Assembly (NCBI RefSeq): GCF_002215495.1
Contig: NZ_CP021378.1
Span: 394,417 to 458,416 of the forward strand
Direction: 5' to 3'
Origin: Porphyrobacter sp. CACIAM 03H1
GTDB lineage: Bacteria; Pseudomonadota; Alphaproteobacteria; Sphingomonadales; Sphingomonadaceae
DNA length: 64,000 bases
In this document: positions 37,595 to 47,650 of the stretch, piece after piece
Layout of the letters: every line of letters begins with the position of its first letter
Position numbering within the stretch: position 1 is the first letter of the stretch
Made by a program: the position numbers and the translations under genes
Notes under the pieces: generated by a model
The model's database searches: none
What the model saw: only the letters and a program-made list of their open reading frames with translations
What the model was told of the DNA's origin: nothing

Positions 37595-38083
37595 TTAGCG
37601 GCGCTTGCCGACGATCCGGGCGATTTCGGCCTGCACCAGCTGTTCCACCATCGCCGGCAGGTTCGCCTCCAGCCATTCGGCCAGCATCGGGCGTAGCAGC
37701 TCGCGGGTCAGGCCCTCGAGCGAGGTCTCGCCCTGGCGCACGATCTGCGGGCGGGCCGGAGGCTCGGCCAGCATGGCGAGTGCGGCAAGGTTCTCCTGCA
37801 TCGCGTCGCGCACCTGGGCGGCGATCAGCGGAGTTTCCTCGGTCGCGGGGAGCGGCACGGCGGAGGGTTCCTCGGTCACCTCGAGATCGGCGAGGTCGAG
37901 CACCTCCTCGGAATCGCGCACCGTGTGGGTGCGGGCGAGCGGAGCGGGCGGGGTGTCGTGGTCCTCGGACACGAGCATCCGCCGACGCCGCGCCTCGAGC
38001 GCGCCGGCGCGGTTGTCGCGCGCGATCACCTTCTTGATCGATTCGAGGATTTCCTCGACCGAAGCTTCGCCGTCCTGCGCCAT
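37595..38083 (-). CDS. PopZ-like polar organising protein (DUF2497), 162 aa
   Basis: Matches DUF2497, the family of Caulobacter PopZ, which forms a polar microdomain that anchors ParB-parS. The N-terminal helix EASVEEILESIKKVIARD (residues 6-23) is the partner-binding region. The middle is acidic and Pro-rich, as in PopZ. The C-terminal oligomerisation helices contain LRPMLAEWLEANLPAMVEQLV. It lies directly after tolC; in many alphaproteobacteria this gene is followed by valS, but here an S9 peptidase follows. Function is inferred from the family. Confidence 0.85.
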   Translation of the reverse strand: MAQDGEASVEEILESIKKVIARDNRAGALEARRRRMLVSEDHDTPPAPLARTHTVRDSEEVLDLADLEVTEEPSAVPLPATEETPLIAAQVRDAMQENLAALAMLAEPPARPQIVRQGETSLEGLTRELLRPMLAEWLEANLPAMVEQLVQAEIARIVGKRR

Positions 38084-38133
38084 TCCCTGCCTCGTACCCT
38101 AAACCCCGGCGTTGTCCCGAATCGGGACCGGAT

Positions 38134-39609
38134 TCACTCTCCGGGGAGCAATTGCGGGCCGATCATTGCGTCCGGCGGGGGAATGTCAACGGTCCGGGTC
38201 GATTTCGGTTCAGGTTCGGGATCGCGGTCCCAGTCCCACATCTTGCTGCTGACCCGGTCGGCATTGACCTGCGGATCGTAGAGCGGACCGCCGGTATCGA
38301 GGTTGAGATCGCGCGCTTCGGCCCGACCCATCAGCGCCAGCAGGTTGAAACCGGCGACATAGGCATTGCGCCGCGCGGTCACCAGCTGGGCGCGGGCGTT
38401 GAGCAGTTCCTGCTCGCCATTGAGCACGTCGAGCACCTGGCGGTTGCCGATCGAGTTCTCGGCGCGCAGGCCCTCGAGGCTGAGCTCGGCAGCCTCGACG
38501 GCGGCCTGCGCGCTCTTGATCACGGCATTGGCGGCCTGCCAGTTCGACCAGGTCGAACGGGTCTCGGCGATGATCTGGCGCTCGGCGGCGATCACGTCCT
38601 CGAGCGCGGCGCTCTCGCGTGCGCCGGCCTGCCGCTGGCGGGCGGCAGGAAGGCCGCCCTGGAACAGCGGGATGGTGACGCGCACGCCGGCGTTGGCGGT
38701 CTTCTCGCTCTGGGCGAAATTGGCCGAGATCGGGCCGCCCAGCGTGCCGTAGAAGTCGCTGTAATCGCCGTTGACGAAGACGCCCACGGTCGGCAGCCGC
38801 CCCGCGCCTGCGACCTTGGTGTCGAACCCGGCCGCCTCGGCGCGCTGCTTCGCGGCATCGAGATTGGGATTGTTCTCCAGCGCGCTGACGATCGCCTCGC
38901 CCACGGTCGCCGGAAGTCCGGGCAGCGGCGGCGGCGCATCGAGTTCGCCCGGAGCCTGGCCCACGAGGCGGATATAGGTCTCGCGCGCGGCGATCAGGTT
39001 CGCCTGCGCGGATTGCAGGTCGCCCTCCGCCACTGCGAGGCGCGAGCGCGACTGGGCGACATCGGTGATGGTCAGGTCGCCGATCTGGAAGCGGTCGCTG
39101 GTTGCCTCGAGATTGGTGCGCAGCACCGCCACGTTGTTGGTCGCGAGCGCCACCAGCGCCTCGGTGCGCAGCACGTCCATGTATGCGGCGACGACTTGTG
39201 CGAAGAGCGTGCTTTCGGTGTTGCGCAGGTCAGCCTGCCCCGCTTCGACCCGCTCCTTGGCGGCGGCGATGGCGTTGCGCACCGCCCCGCCCGAGTAGAC
39301 CGGCACCAGCATCTGCACGTTGACGCCAAGGTTGCGCTCGGGCGCGGTGAAGGCGTTGGCCGATTGCTGGATGAACTCGATATGGGTGGCCTGCACTGCG
39401 AGCGAGGGAAGACCCTGTGCGCGGTTGATCGGCACGTTCTCGTCCGTGGCGCGCTGGTTGGCGCGCGCGGCCTCGAGCGTGGGGTTGGTGTTGTAGGCAC
39501 CCACAAGTGCCTCGCGCAGGTTGTCGGCCGCGGCGGGCGCGGCCGGCGCCAGCAGCGCGAGCAGGCTCGCCGTGCCGGCCAGCCGCAACGAGGCGGTGTT
39601 GAAGCTCAC
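38134..39609 (-). CDS. tolC: TolC family outer-membrane efflux channel protein, 491 aa
   Basis: Outer-membrane channel of type I secretion and efflux systems. A signal peptide ends near AAADN (about residue 29). The rest contains the two OEP repeats with long alternating coiled-coil helices. These include NTNPTLEAARANQ at the start of the first and NNPNLDAAKQRAEAAG at the start of the second. No inner-membrane pump or adaptor gene is adjacent, so it may serve several pumps. Its ATG overlaps the stop of the methyltransferase-like gene. Confidence 0.92.
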   Translation of the reverse strand: MSFNTASLRLAGTASLLALLAPAAPAAADNLREALVGAYNTNPTLEAARANQRATDENVPINRAQGLPSLAVQATHIEFIQQSANAFTAPERNLGVNVQMLVPVYSGGAVRNAIAAAKERVEAGQADLRNTESTLFAQVVAAYMDVLRTEALVALATNNVAVLRTNLEATSDRFQIGDLTITDVAQSRSRLAVAEGDLQSAQANLIAARETYIRLVGQAPGELDAPPPLPGLPATVGEAIVSALENNPNLDAAKQRAEAAGFDTKVAGAGRLPTVGVFVNGDYSDFYGTLGGPISANFAQSEKTANAGVRVTIPLFQGGLPAARQRQAGARESAALEDVIAAERQIIAETRSTWSNWQAANAVIKSAQAAVEAAELSLEGLRAENSIGNRQVLDVLNGEQELLNARAQLVTARRNAYVAGFNLLALMGRAEARDLNLDTGGPLYDPQVNADRVSSKMWDWDRDPEPEPKSTRTVDIPPPDAMIGPQLLPGE

Positions 39610-40208
39610 GCGAAGGTCCAGCCCTTCGGCGCGTCGAAGGCGTGGAGAACGGGGATGCCGAGATCCTCGACCGGTTGGAGGTTGACCGTGCCGCCGATCT
39701 TACGCCCGCTCGCGAGGCGGGTGACCTGGCGCAGGAGCAGGCCGGTGACGATGTCGCCGCCCTCGGCGAGCTGCGCGGCGAGGCCATCGGGCAGGCGTTC
39801 GATCGCCCCGTCGATGACGATCAGCGAATAGGAGCCCGACCCGGTGCAAGCAACGGCCTCGGCGGCGTCGATCTCGGTCAGTTCGGCAACCAGCGGGCGC
39901 AGCAGGGCGGCAAGATAGCCGGTGCCGCCGCTCACCACGAGAACCCGCGAATCCGGGGACGGGGCGGCCTCGGCCAGCAGTTTGCCGTAGAACAGCGGCG
40001 CGGCGAGGTGGCCCTGGGCGCCGAGCGACACGGCGCGGTCGATATAGGCCACTGCGGCCTTGTCGGCGGGCAGGAAGTCCTCGCGCGGCACGGCGAGCAT
40101 CCGGGCCAGCACGTATTCCTCGTTGACGCCGCTGGTGCGCAGCTGGCTGTCGATCATCGCGCGGCGGGCGACATGGGTGTCGGGAAGGGTCGTCGTCATG
40201 GTGGTCAT
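39606..40208 (-). CDS. Degenerate protein-L-isoaspartate methyltransferase-like protein, 200 aa
   Basis: Resembles Pcm in its N-terminal helices (ARRAMIDSQLRTSGV, then MLAVPREDFLPADKAAVAYID) and in its C-terminal strands. The SAM-binding motif I is altered to VVSGGTGYLAALL. About 20-25 residues that normally lie between motif I and motif II are missing (EIDAAEAVACTGSGSYSLIVID). Methyltransferase activity is therefore doubtful. I use the ATG at 40208, 3 bases after AAGAGA; ATG 40199 is also possible. It overlaps tolC by ATGA and probably belongs to one operon with it. The palindromic motif at 40225-40243 lies just upstream. Confidence 0.78.
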   Translation of the reverse strand: MTTMTTTLPDTHVARRAMIDSQLRTSGVNEEYVLARMLAVPREDFLPADKAAVAYIDRAVSLGAQGHLAAPLFYGKLLAEAAPSPDSRVLVVSGGTGYLAALLRPLVAELTEIDAAEAVACTGSGSYSLIVIDGAIERLPDGLAAQLAEGGDIVTGLLLRQVTRLASGRKIGGTVNLQPVEDLGIPVLHAFDAPKGWTFA

Positions 40209-40224
40209 GTTCTCTTGGTGATAC

Positions 40225-40243
40225 TGTATTAGGAACGCAATAC
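40225..40243. promoter_or_regulatory. Putative operator TGTATTA-N5-GCAATAC, copy 2
   Basis: The same 14 fixed bases as at 6924-6942, here within a perfect 7-bp inverted repeat CTGTATT (40224-40230) and AATACAG (40239-40245). It is centred 26 bases upstream of the methyltransferase-like start and 180 bases before fumC. Regulator unknown. Confidence 0.5.
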
Positions 40244-40413
40244 AGTCCGTCAACCCTCTCCTTAAACGCGTGGGGCACCGGTTCCAAGGCCTTTGGGGAC
40301 CGCGCGCGACCGGAGCCGCCGCGATTTTACGCCTTTGACCAAACCGCGCGCCGGTGCTTAGGGGAGCGCCAAACCCTGTGGGGCTGAATTCGACTTAGAG
40401 AGGGATGGCTTCG

Positions 40414-41829
<1,416 letters not shown>

Positions 41830-41896
41830 GCGCCGCCCGTCGAGCCTGAATATCCGTTCAGCATTCGACCAAGGCCCGTTACCGCCCGACGACGTG

Positions 41897-41933
41897 CGCC
41901 CCGCCCGGTAGCCATTGCTGCGGCGGGGCGTTA
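41897..41933 (+). terminator. Possible terminator after fumC
   Basis: CGCCCCGCC (41897-41905) pairs perfectly with GGCGGGGCG (41922-41930) around a 16-base loop. Only TT follows, so it may pause polymerase or need Rho. Confidence 0.45.
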
Positions 41934-41948
41934 TCGCTGTCCGGCATA

Positions 41949-43235
41949 ATGACGACGACCCTGACAAGCGAAGACGCCCACGGCGAGCCCGCCGCCACCG
42001 TGTCGTTCCGCACCGTGCTGTTCTCGATGGTGGTGCTGTGGGCGACCTATTACGTCCTCACCACGGTGCGCAGCCTGGTTATGGATCTGGGCATGCAGTT
42101 CGAGCTCGGCTGGCGGCGCCTGCTGGTGACGGCGATCGGCGTGCTGCTGACACTGGTGCTCTGGCTGCTGCTGCGGCTGTTCGACAACCGCCCGCTGTGG
42201 CTCAAGATTTCCGCCGCGATCGCGCTCGCCGTGCCGATCGCGCTCGCCATCGGGCAGGTCAATTACCTCGTCTTCAAGGAGACCGAGTTCGCCCAGCGCC
42301 AAGCCTATGCCGAGCGTTACAACCTCAACCTCCGGCGTGACGAGAGCGGCAACCTGCTGATCGACGTGCCGGTGCGCCGCCCTGCACCCGCCCAGCCGGG
42401 TGCCGGTCAGCCGGCGCCTGCCGACGGCGAGGTGGTCGATTCGCAGAGCGTGCTGATCGAGGAGGCCGAGACCTATTCCGATTTCTGGCGCAAGCTGCTC
42501 GACATCGCGCTCGGACGCTACTTCCTGCTGCTCGCCTGGGCCTCGACCTACTTCGCCCTGCTCGCCGGGGTGCAGGCGCGCGCGGCGCAGCGGCGCGAGG
42601 AACAGTTCCGCTCCGCCGCCAAGGCCGCCGAGCTGCGCTCGCTGCGCTATCAGGTGAACCCCCATTTCCTGTTCAACACCCTGAATTCGCTTTCGGCCCT
42701 GGTGATGACGGGCAAGGCCGCGACGGCCGAGAAGATGATCCAGACGATCAGCCGTTTCTACCGCCACTCGCTCGCCACCGAGCCGACCGCCGACGTGTCC
42801 TTGCGCGACGAGTTCGACCTCCAGAAGCTTTATCTCGATATCGAGGCGGTGCGCTTTCCCACGCGGCTGGTCTGCGTCTTCGACCTGCCGGCCGATCTCG
42901 AGGAGGCGCGCGTGCCGGGCATGATCCTGCAACCGCTGGTGGAGAACTCGGTCAAATATGCCGTCTCCCCCGTCTCGCGCCCGGTGACGATCACGTTGGC
43001 GGCGCGCGAGGAATTCGATAGGCTGGTGATCACCGTCGGTGACGATGGTCCGGGCGTGCCGCAGGGCACCACCCACGGCTTCGGCATCGGCCTTGCCAAT
43101 GTCCGCGACCGGCTGGAGGCGCGCTTCGGCCCCGACATCGGCTTTTCCTCGGCCCCCGTCCCGGGGGGCTATTGCACCGAGATCCGCATCCCCTTGTCGC
43201 GACCCCTGAGCCAGCAGACGAGCCGCCATGACTGA
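41949..43235 (+). CDS. LytS-type sensor histidine kinase, 428 aa
   Basis: Membrane histidine kinase of the LytS/YehU (His_kinase) class. About four hydrophobic helices (roughly 21-41, 56-78, 84-108 and 190-210) with a periplasmic or loop segment rich in Glu/Arg and Pro/Ala (about 115-175) precede the catalytic part. The phospho-acceptor is His239 in QVNPHFLFNTL, and the ATP-binding lid contains ENSVKYAV and GDDGPGVP. It overlaps the response-regulator gene by 8 bases, forming a two-component pair. The stimulus is unknown. Confidence 0.92.
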   Translation: MTTTLTSEDAHGEPAATVSFRTVLFSMVVLWATYYVLTTVRSLVMDLGMQFELGWRRLLVTAIGVLLTLVLWLLLRLFDNRPLWLKISAAIALAVPIALAIGQVNYLVFKETEFAQRQAYAERYNLNLRRDESGNLLIDVPVRRPAPAQPGAGQPAPADGEVVDSQSVLIEEAETYSDFWRKLLDIALGRYFLLLAWASTYFALLAGVQARAAQRREEQFRSAAKAAELRSLRYQVNPHFLFNTLNSLSALVMTGKAATAEKMIQTISRFYRHSLATEPTADVSLRDEFDLQKLYLDIEAVRFPTRLVCVFDLPADLEEARVPGMILQPLVENSVKYAVSPVSRPVTITLAAREEFDRLVITVGDDGPGVPQGTTHGFGIGLANVRDRLEARFGPDIGFSSAPVPGGYCTEIRIPLSRPLSQQTSRHD

Positions 43236-43983
43236 CACCCACACCGAAACTTCCGAACTGCGCACCCTGATCGTCGACGACGAGCCGCTGGCCGTAGAGC
43301 GCGTGCAGGTGATCTGTGCCGAGATCCCCGCCGTGCGCGTGGTCGGCACCGCCAGCGACGGCGCCGCCGCGCTGCGGCTGGCCGAGAAGCTCCAGCCCGA
43401 TCTGGTGCTGCTCGACATGACCATGCCCGAACTCGACGGCCTCGGCGTCGCGCGCCACTTCGCCGAACAGCCGCAGTCCCCGGTGGTGATCTTCGTCACC
43501 GCGCATGACCATTTCGCGGTCGAGGCCTTCGATCTGGAAGCCGTCGATTACGTGCTGAAGCCGGTCTCGGCCGACCGGCTCGAGCGCGCGATCGAGCGGG
43601 CCGTTGCCCGCCGTGGCCAGCGTCGCAACAAGGCAAGCCGCTATCTCGACGAATTGTGGGTCCCGCATCGCTCGGAGCTGCTGCGCATCGCGGTGAGCGA
43701 AGTCCACCAGATCGACGCCGAGCGCGACTATGTGCGCCTTCATGTCGGAGGGCCGGAAGCGGGGCGCTCCTACCTGCTGCTCCAGACCATCGCGGGGCTG
43801 GAAGAACGGCTCGATCCCGAACAGTTCATCCGCATCCACCGCTCGACGATCCTGCGCCGCGACCACATCCGCGGCCTGCGCCACGACGGCCTCGGCGTGT
43901 GGTCGGCGGAGCTGGTGAACGGCGAGGCTCTGCGCATCGGCCGCACCTACCTTGCCCGCGTCAAGGCGATGGCGGGCCGTTGA
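43228..43983 (+). CDS. LytTR-family response regulator, 251 aa
   Basis: Response regulator of the LytR/AlgR type. The receiver domain (about 10-125) has the phosphorylated Asp63 in LLDMTMPELDG and the switch region VLKPVS with its lysine. The C-terminal LytTR DNA-binding domain (about 148-250) includes RIHRSTILRRDHI. It is paired with the LytS kinase upstream. Targets would be direct repeats of the LytTR box, which I could not identify by eye. Confidence 0.93.
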   Translation: MTDTHTETSELRTLIVDDEPLAVERVQVICAEIPAVRVVGTASDGAAALRLAEKLQPDLVLLDMTMPELDGLGVARHFAEQPQSPVVIFVTAHDHFAVEAFDLEAVDYVLKPVSADRLERAIERAVARRGQRRNKASRYLDELWVPHRSELLRIAVSEVHQIDAERDYVRLHVGGPEAGRSYLLLQTIAGLEERLDPEQFIRIHRSTILRRDHIRGLRHDGLGVWSAELVNGEALRIGRTYLARVKAMAGR

Positions 43984-44048
43984 TCCGCGCTCGCGCGCGG
44001 CGAAGTCCCGGTTCTCTGGCGGTCTGTGCCACCCGGGTTGACCGCACG

Positions 44049-44091
44049 AAAAAACGGCCCGAACCCCAGGGACTGGAAGGGTTCGGGCCGT
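44049..44091 (-). terminator. Intrinsic terminator of the urcA gene
   Basis: A 13-bp perfect stem, ACGGCCCGAACCC (44054-44066) with GGGTTCGGGCCGT (44079-44091). Read leftwards it is followed by a run of six T (the A run at 44049-44054). It serves the leftward urcA gene and may also stop rightward readthrough. Confidence 0.87.
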
Positions 44092-44134
44092 AACGCCTGC
44101 GCCGCGAGGTTGGCGCAGGGAAGAAGCGCGCGGT

Positions 44135-44458
44135 TCAGCCGCCGCGTTGCTCGTTCGAGATCAGGGTGGCGACCTGCCGCGCGGCGTCGGAGCGCGCCTT
44201 GGCGAGGCACGCCTTCGCATCCTGAGTCATGACGCGCGAGCCAGTGGCAAGGCTGGTTGTCCGGCACACCGTGCGCACCGCCTTGGCGACGCGGTTGTCG
44301 AGCGTGCGCTGGCCTGCGGCGGTGCCGAGGTCGAGGTCCGCGGTCGGGACCGCAATCGTCATGCGCTGGACCTCGCCGGCAAAGGCGGGGCTGACGGCGG
44401 TGCCTGCCAGGCCGAGCGCGGCCAGCCCGAGGGTGACATTCTTCGCAAGGGTTTTCAT
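44135..44458 (-). CDS. UrcA family protein, 107 aa
   Basis: Small exported protein of the UrcA family, common in Sphingomonadales and of unknown function. A signal peptide ends at FAG (about 27). The mature part has the family pattern TADLDLGTAAGQRTLDNRVAKAV and two cysteines (TVCRTT, AKACLA) that probably form a disulfide. The ATG at 44458 follows GGAGG closely. A strong terminator lies directly downstream, so it is a single-gene unit. Confidence 0.85.
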   Translation of the reverse strand: MKTLAKNVTLGLAALGLAGTAVSPAFAGEVQRMTIAVPTADLDLGTAAGQRTLDNRVAKAVRTVCRTTSLATGSRVMTQDAKACLAKARSDAARQVATLISNEQRGG

Positions 44459-44686
44459 CACGTTATCCTCCATCTCGCAGGGTCTTGGGATCGGCGGGGG
44501 TCCGATCCGGGGGGGAGCCAAGCGCCCTGCTGAAACCCCTGATACGCCCCTGCCCCAGCCCCCGCATCCGGCCTTCGATCAACCCGCGGCTGCGCTTCGA
44601 CCGGTGGGGGGGCGTCAGGACCAATGGCGCGAAAGGGGCGACAAATGGCGGTTTCCAATCGACCGGCGCAGCGCCATACTGCGCCC

Positions 44687-44959
44687 ATGGGGCTCGCCAC
44701 CGCGATCATCTTCCTGCTCGGAATCGCCAACTTCGCCATCAACCGTGCGGTGTTCGAGCGCGGGCACCCGATGTTCGCCCGCCTGCCGAGCGCAAGCCAG
44801 ACGCTCGGCCGCCGCGCCGCGCTGATCAGCGAGTTTGCGGTGCTGTTCTTCGCGCTGCTGCTCTCCACCCAAGGCTGGCCGGGCTATGCCTGGGCCTACG
44901 GGGTCTACACCGCCGTCAACGGCGCCGCGGCGTGGCTTATCCTGACCGGGCGGGTATAG
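44687..44959 (+). CDS. Small membrane protein of unknown function, 90 aa
   Basis: Hypothetical integral membrane protein with about three hydrophobic helices (3-18, 43-60, 66-85). The ATG at 44687 starts right before the first helix, while the longer frame from 44624 would add a basic leader. It ends 7 bases before the metallophosphoesterase gene and may be cotranscribed with it. No family recognised. Confidence 0.65.
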   Translation: MGLATAIIFLLGIANFAINRAVFERGHPMFARLPSASQTLGRRAALISEFAVLFFALLLSTQGWPGYAWAYGVYTAVNGAAAWLILTGRV

Positions 44960-44966
44960 GGGCCCC

Positions 44967-45734
44967 ATGCCGACCCGCCTGTTCCACATCAGCGATGTCC
45001 ACTTCGGCGTCGAGGACCGCGCCGCGCTCGACAGCGTGGTCGCGGCGATCGCGGCCGAGCGCCCCGATGCGATCGTCTGCACCGGCGACCTGACGCAGCG
45101 CGCCAAGCATTCCGAATATGCCGCCGCGCGCGAATGGTTCGCCTCGCTCGGAGTGCCGGTGGTGCTCGAACCGGGCAATCACGACATGCCCTATTACAAC
45201 CCGTGGGAGCGTTTCACCGATCCGTTCCGCCGCTTCGAGGCCCTGCGCGCGGCGGTGAGCGGCGGGTTCGAATCGCCCGATGTCGTGCTGGTCCCGCTGC
45301 GCACGACGGTGCGCGCGCAGACGCGCTTTCCATGGTCCGACGGCGTGGTGAAGCCTGCCGCGCTGCGCCAGACCGTGGATGCGATCGCGGCGCTCAAGGC
45401 GGCCGGCGATCCGCGCACGATCATCGTCATCGCGCACCACCCGCTGCTCGGCGACGAGGGCAAGCCCGGCAATCCCACCATCGGCGGCGATGCCGCCTTC
45501 GCACAGATCGCTGCGGCGGGGGCCGATGCGGTGATCTCGGGCCATGTGCATGTCCCCTTCGACCAGCTGCGCACCAGCGGCGGGCACGCGATGCGGATGA
45601 TCGGCACGGGGACGCTCTCCACCCGCCTCAGGCACGAGGCTCCGGCGAGCTGGCGGGTGATCGACTGTGCGCCCGGCGGGGTGATCGAAACCGCGCTACG
45701 CCTGACCGGGACGGGGGTGCTTCCGGTAACCTGA
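44967..45734 (+). CDS. Metallophosphoesterase (calcineurin-like), 255 aa
   Basis: Two-metal phosphoesterase, possibly a cyclic-nucleotide phosphodiesterase (CpdA-like) by overall arrangement. All five metal motifs are present: ISDVHFG (8-14), TGDL near 39-42, GNHD near 71-74, AHHPLL near 156-161, and GHVHV near 192-196. The substrate is not determined by these motifs. It lies 7 bases downstream of the small membrane protein gene. Confidence 0.9.
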   Translation: MPTRLFHISDVHFGVEDRAALDSVVAAIAAERPDAIVCTGDLTQRAKHSEYAAAREWFASLGVPVVLEPGNHDMPYYNPWERFTDPFRRFEALRAAVSGGFESPDVVLVPLRTTVRAQTRFPWSDGVVKPAALRQTVDAIAALKAAGDPRTIIVIAHHPLLGDEGKPGNPTIGGDAAFAQIAAAGADAVISGHVHVPFDQLRTSGGHAMRMIGTGTLSTRLRHEAPASWRVIDCAPGGVIETALRLTGTGVLPVT

Positions 45735-45891
45735 CGGGGGCGGGACTTAACCCTTTCTCTATCGCCGGGATTAAGGTTTTGTTGGTGATATCGCCACGGG
45801 GCGCGGACCCGGGAAGGCGTGCCGACAGGGGTTTTCCTCCCGCCCCGTTCAACCGGCCGGCCGCCCGCAGGCGGCCGATCATCGTGGGGAC

Positions 45892-46095
45892 ATGGCAATG
45901 GACTTGATCAAGGCCCTGACGTTCGGCGCGATCCTTTCCGCCGCGGTCGCGCTGGTGATCGGCTCGCAGGGGACCAGCGCGGGACCGCTGGCAATCCGCC
46001 TCGTCGATGTGGTCGATGTCCGGTTCTACTGGTCATGGCCTGTGTTCTTCTCGGGCACCGGTCTCTCCTTCGGGATGCTGCTCCTGCAACGCTGA
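45892..46095 (+). CDS. Small two-helix membrane protein, 67 aa
   Basis: Short predicted inner-membrane protein with hydrophobic segments at about 7-24 and 45-64 around a conserved-looking VDVVDVRFYWSWPVF stretch. Start ATG 45892 has GGGGA 4 bases upstream. The 157 bases before it hold no other gene. Many alphaproteobacteria carry a similar small protein; its function is unknown to me. Confidence 0.65.
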   Translation: MAMDLIKALTFGAILSAAVALVIGSQGTSAGPLAIRLVDVVDVRFYWSWPVFFSGTGLSFGMLLLQR

Positions 46096-46121
46096 GCTCC
46101 TGCGGCGTTGCCCAACAAGAA

Positions 46122-46147
46122 GGGCGGCTCCCTTGCGGGGGCCGCCC
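46122..46147. terminator. Probable terminator between the small membrane gene and rpsI
   Basis: GGGCGGCTCCC (46122-46132) pairs with GGGGGCCGCCC (46137-46147) with a TTGC loop and one T-G pair. Leftwards it is followed by CTTCTTGTT, a weak U tract, so it best serves rpsI. Confidence 0.5.
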
Positions 46148-46179
46148 TCGATGTTTCCGGGTACCGGAACCGGAGAAAC

Positions 46180-46695
46180 TTAGCGCTTCGAGAACTGGAA
46201 GCTGCGGCGGGCCTTGGCCTTGCCGTACTTCTTGCGCTCGACCACGCGGCTGTCGCGGGTGAGGAAGCCCTCAGCCTTCACCGCGCTGCGCAGCTCGGGC
46301 TCGTACTTGCTGAGCGCCTGGGCGATGCCGTGCTTCACGGCGCCCGCCTGACCCGACAGGCCGCCGCCGCGCACGGTGCAGACGACGTCGTACTGACCGG
46401 TGCGGTCGGTCACGGTGAAGGGCTGGTTGATCACCAGACGCAGGGTCGGACGCGCGAAGTAGGTTTCCTGGTCGCGGCCGTTGATGGTGATCTTGCCGGT
46501 GCCCGGCTTGACCCACACGCGGGCGACCGCGTCCTTGCGGCGGCCGGTGGCGTAGGCGCGGCCCTGGGCGTCGATCTCGCGCTCGCGCAGCGGCGCGGCG
46601 ACACGGGCGATTTCGGCAGCGTCGCCCTGGGGCACGCCGGCGGCGATGTCCTTCAGATCGGCGAGATCCGAGACGGTCGTGGTTTCGTCAGCCAT
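46180..46695 (-). CDS. rpsI: 30S ribosomal protein S9
   Basis: Ribosomal protein of the small subunit head whose C-terminal tail reaches the P-site tRNA. The core (about 43-171) ends with the conserved [11 protein letters not shown]. An acidic N-terminal extension of about 40 residues, usual in alphaproteobacteria, makes the protein 171 long. It overlaps the rplM stop by one base, forming the universal L13-S9 operon. Confidence 0.97.
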   Translation of the reverse strand: MADETTTVSDLADLKDIAAGVPQGDAAEIARVAAPLREREIDAQGRAYATGRRKDAVARVWVKPGTGKITINGRDQETYFARPTLRLVINQPFTVTDRTGQYDVVCTVRGGGLSGQAGAVKHGIAQALSKYEPELRSAVKAEGFLTRDSRVVERKKYGKAKARRSFQFSKR

Positions 46696-47174
46696 TATGC
46701 GGCCACCTTGTTCTTGCGGTTCATGGAAGCGACGTCGAGCACCTGCGGCTGCTGGCCGTTATGGGGATGCTCGGTGCCGGCATAGAGGTGCAGCGCCTTC
46801 ATCTGCTGACGGCCGAGGGGGCCGCGCGGGATCATGCGCTCGACGGCCTTCTCGAGCACGCGCTCGGGGAAACGCCCTCCCAGCACCTTGGCCGGGGTGG
46901 TTTCCTTGATGCCACCCGGGTGGCCGGTGTGCTTGTAATAGACCTTGTCGCCCATCTTGTTGCCGGTGAACTTCACCTTCTCGACGTTGATGACGATCAC
47001 GTGATCGCCGCAGTCGACGTGCGGGGTGTAGCTCGGCTTGTGCTTGCCGCGCAGGATGTTGGCGACGATCGCGGCGAGGCGGCCGACGACGAGGCCGTCG
47101 GCGTCGATGATGTGCCAGTTCTTTTCGACCTCGGCCGGTTTGATCGACCGGGTCTGCTTGCTGAGCGCCTTCAT
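46695..47174 (-). CDS. rplM: 50S ribosomal protein L13
   Basis: Early-assembling large-subunit protein, 159 residues. It includes [16 protein letters not shown] (residues 21-36) and the conserved [24 protein letters not shown] near 110-133. The 158 bases upstream probably hold the promoter: read leftwards, TTGACT occurs about 100 bases before the ATG, although no good -10 hexamer stands out. Confidence 0.97.
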   Translation of the reverse strand: MKALSKQTRSIKPAEVEKNWHIIDADGLVVGRLAAIVANILRGKHKPSYTPHVDCGDHVIVINVEKVKFTGNKMGDKVYYKHTGHPGGIKETTPAKVLGGRFPERVLEKAVERMIPRGPLGRQQMKALHLYAGTEHPHNGQQPQVLDVASMNRKNKVAA

Positions 47175-47332
47175 GGCATATGTCCTTGGTTCGAAACTGT
47201 GCTTCGCGGAAGATGTCCGGAAGAATCACCCGCCCCGTCCGTGGCCGGGGGAGCGAAGTGGAGCGCAAATGTCGTCAGGCAGGCGCGAAGTCAAGCAAAA
47301 GCGCCGTTTTCCGATACGGTAAAATAATACCG

Positions 47333-47650
47333 CTAGCGGGAAATGCTCCCCGCCAGCCAGGCGAAGGTGGCCGGATGTGCGGCATCGGCGTGCCAGCCGA
47401 TGATCGCCGGGGTATCGTAGGGGTGGAGTTCGCCGAGGCGCTCGACCACGTCGTCGAGACGTTCGGCCGTCGTCTTGAAAAGCACCCCGACCTCGCTTCC
47501 GGTGGCGCGGGCGCCCTCCCAGACGAAGCGACTTTCGATGGCACCGAGGATGTTGGCGCAGGCGATCAGGCTGTCGTCGAGCAGCGCGTCGGCGGCGGCG
47601 CGGGCGCTTTCCACTTCCGGGAACGGGCACCAGACGAGCGCGGCGGTCAT
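47333..47650 (-). CDS. cutA: Divalent-cation tolerance protein CutA
   Basis: Trimeric ferredoxin-like-fold protein of 105 residues associated with copper tolerance, though its true role is debated. Recognisable parts are the LIACANILGAIESRFVWEG segment (29-47) and the HPYDTPAIIGW loop near 75-85. The ATG overlaps the ctaA stop (ATGA), so the two are coupled. Confidence 0.92.
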   Translation of the reverse strand: MTAALVWCPFPEVESARAAADALLDDSLIACANILGAIESRFVWEGARATGSEVGVLFKTTAERLDDVVERLGELHPYDTPAIIGWHADAAHPATFAWLAGSISR

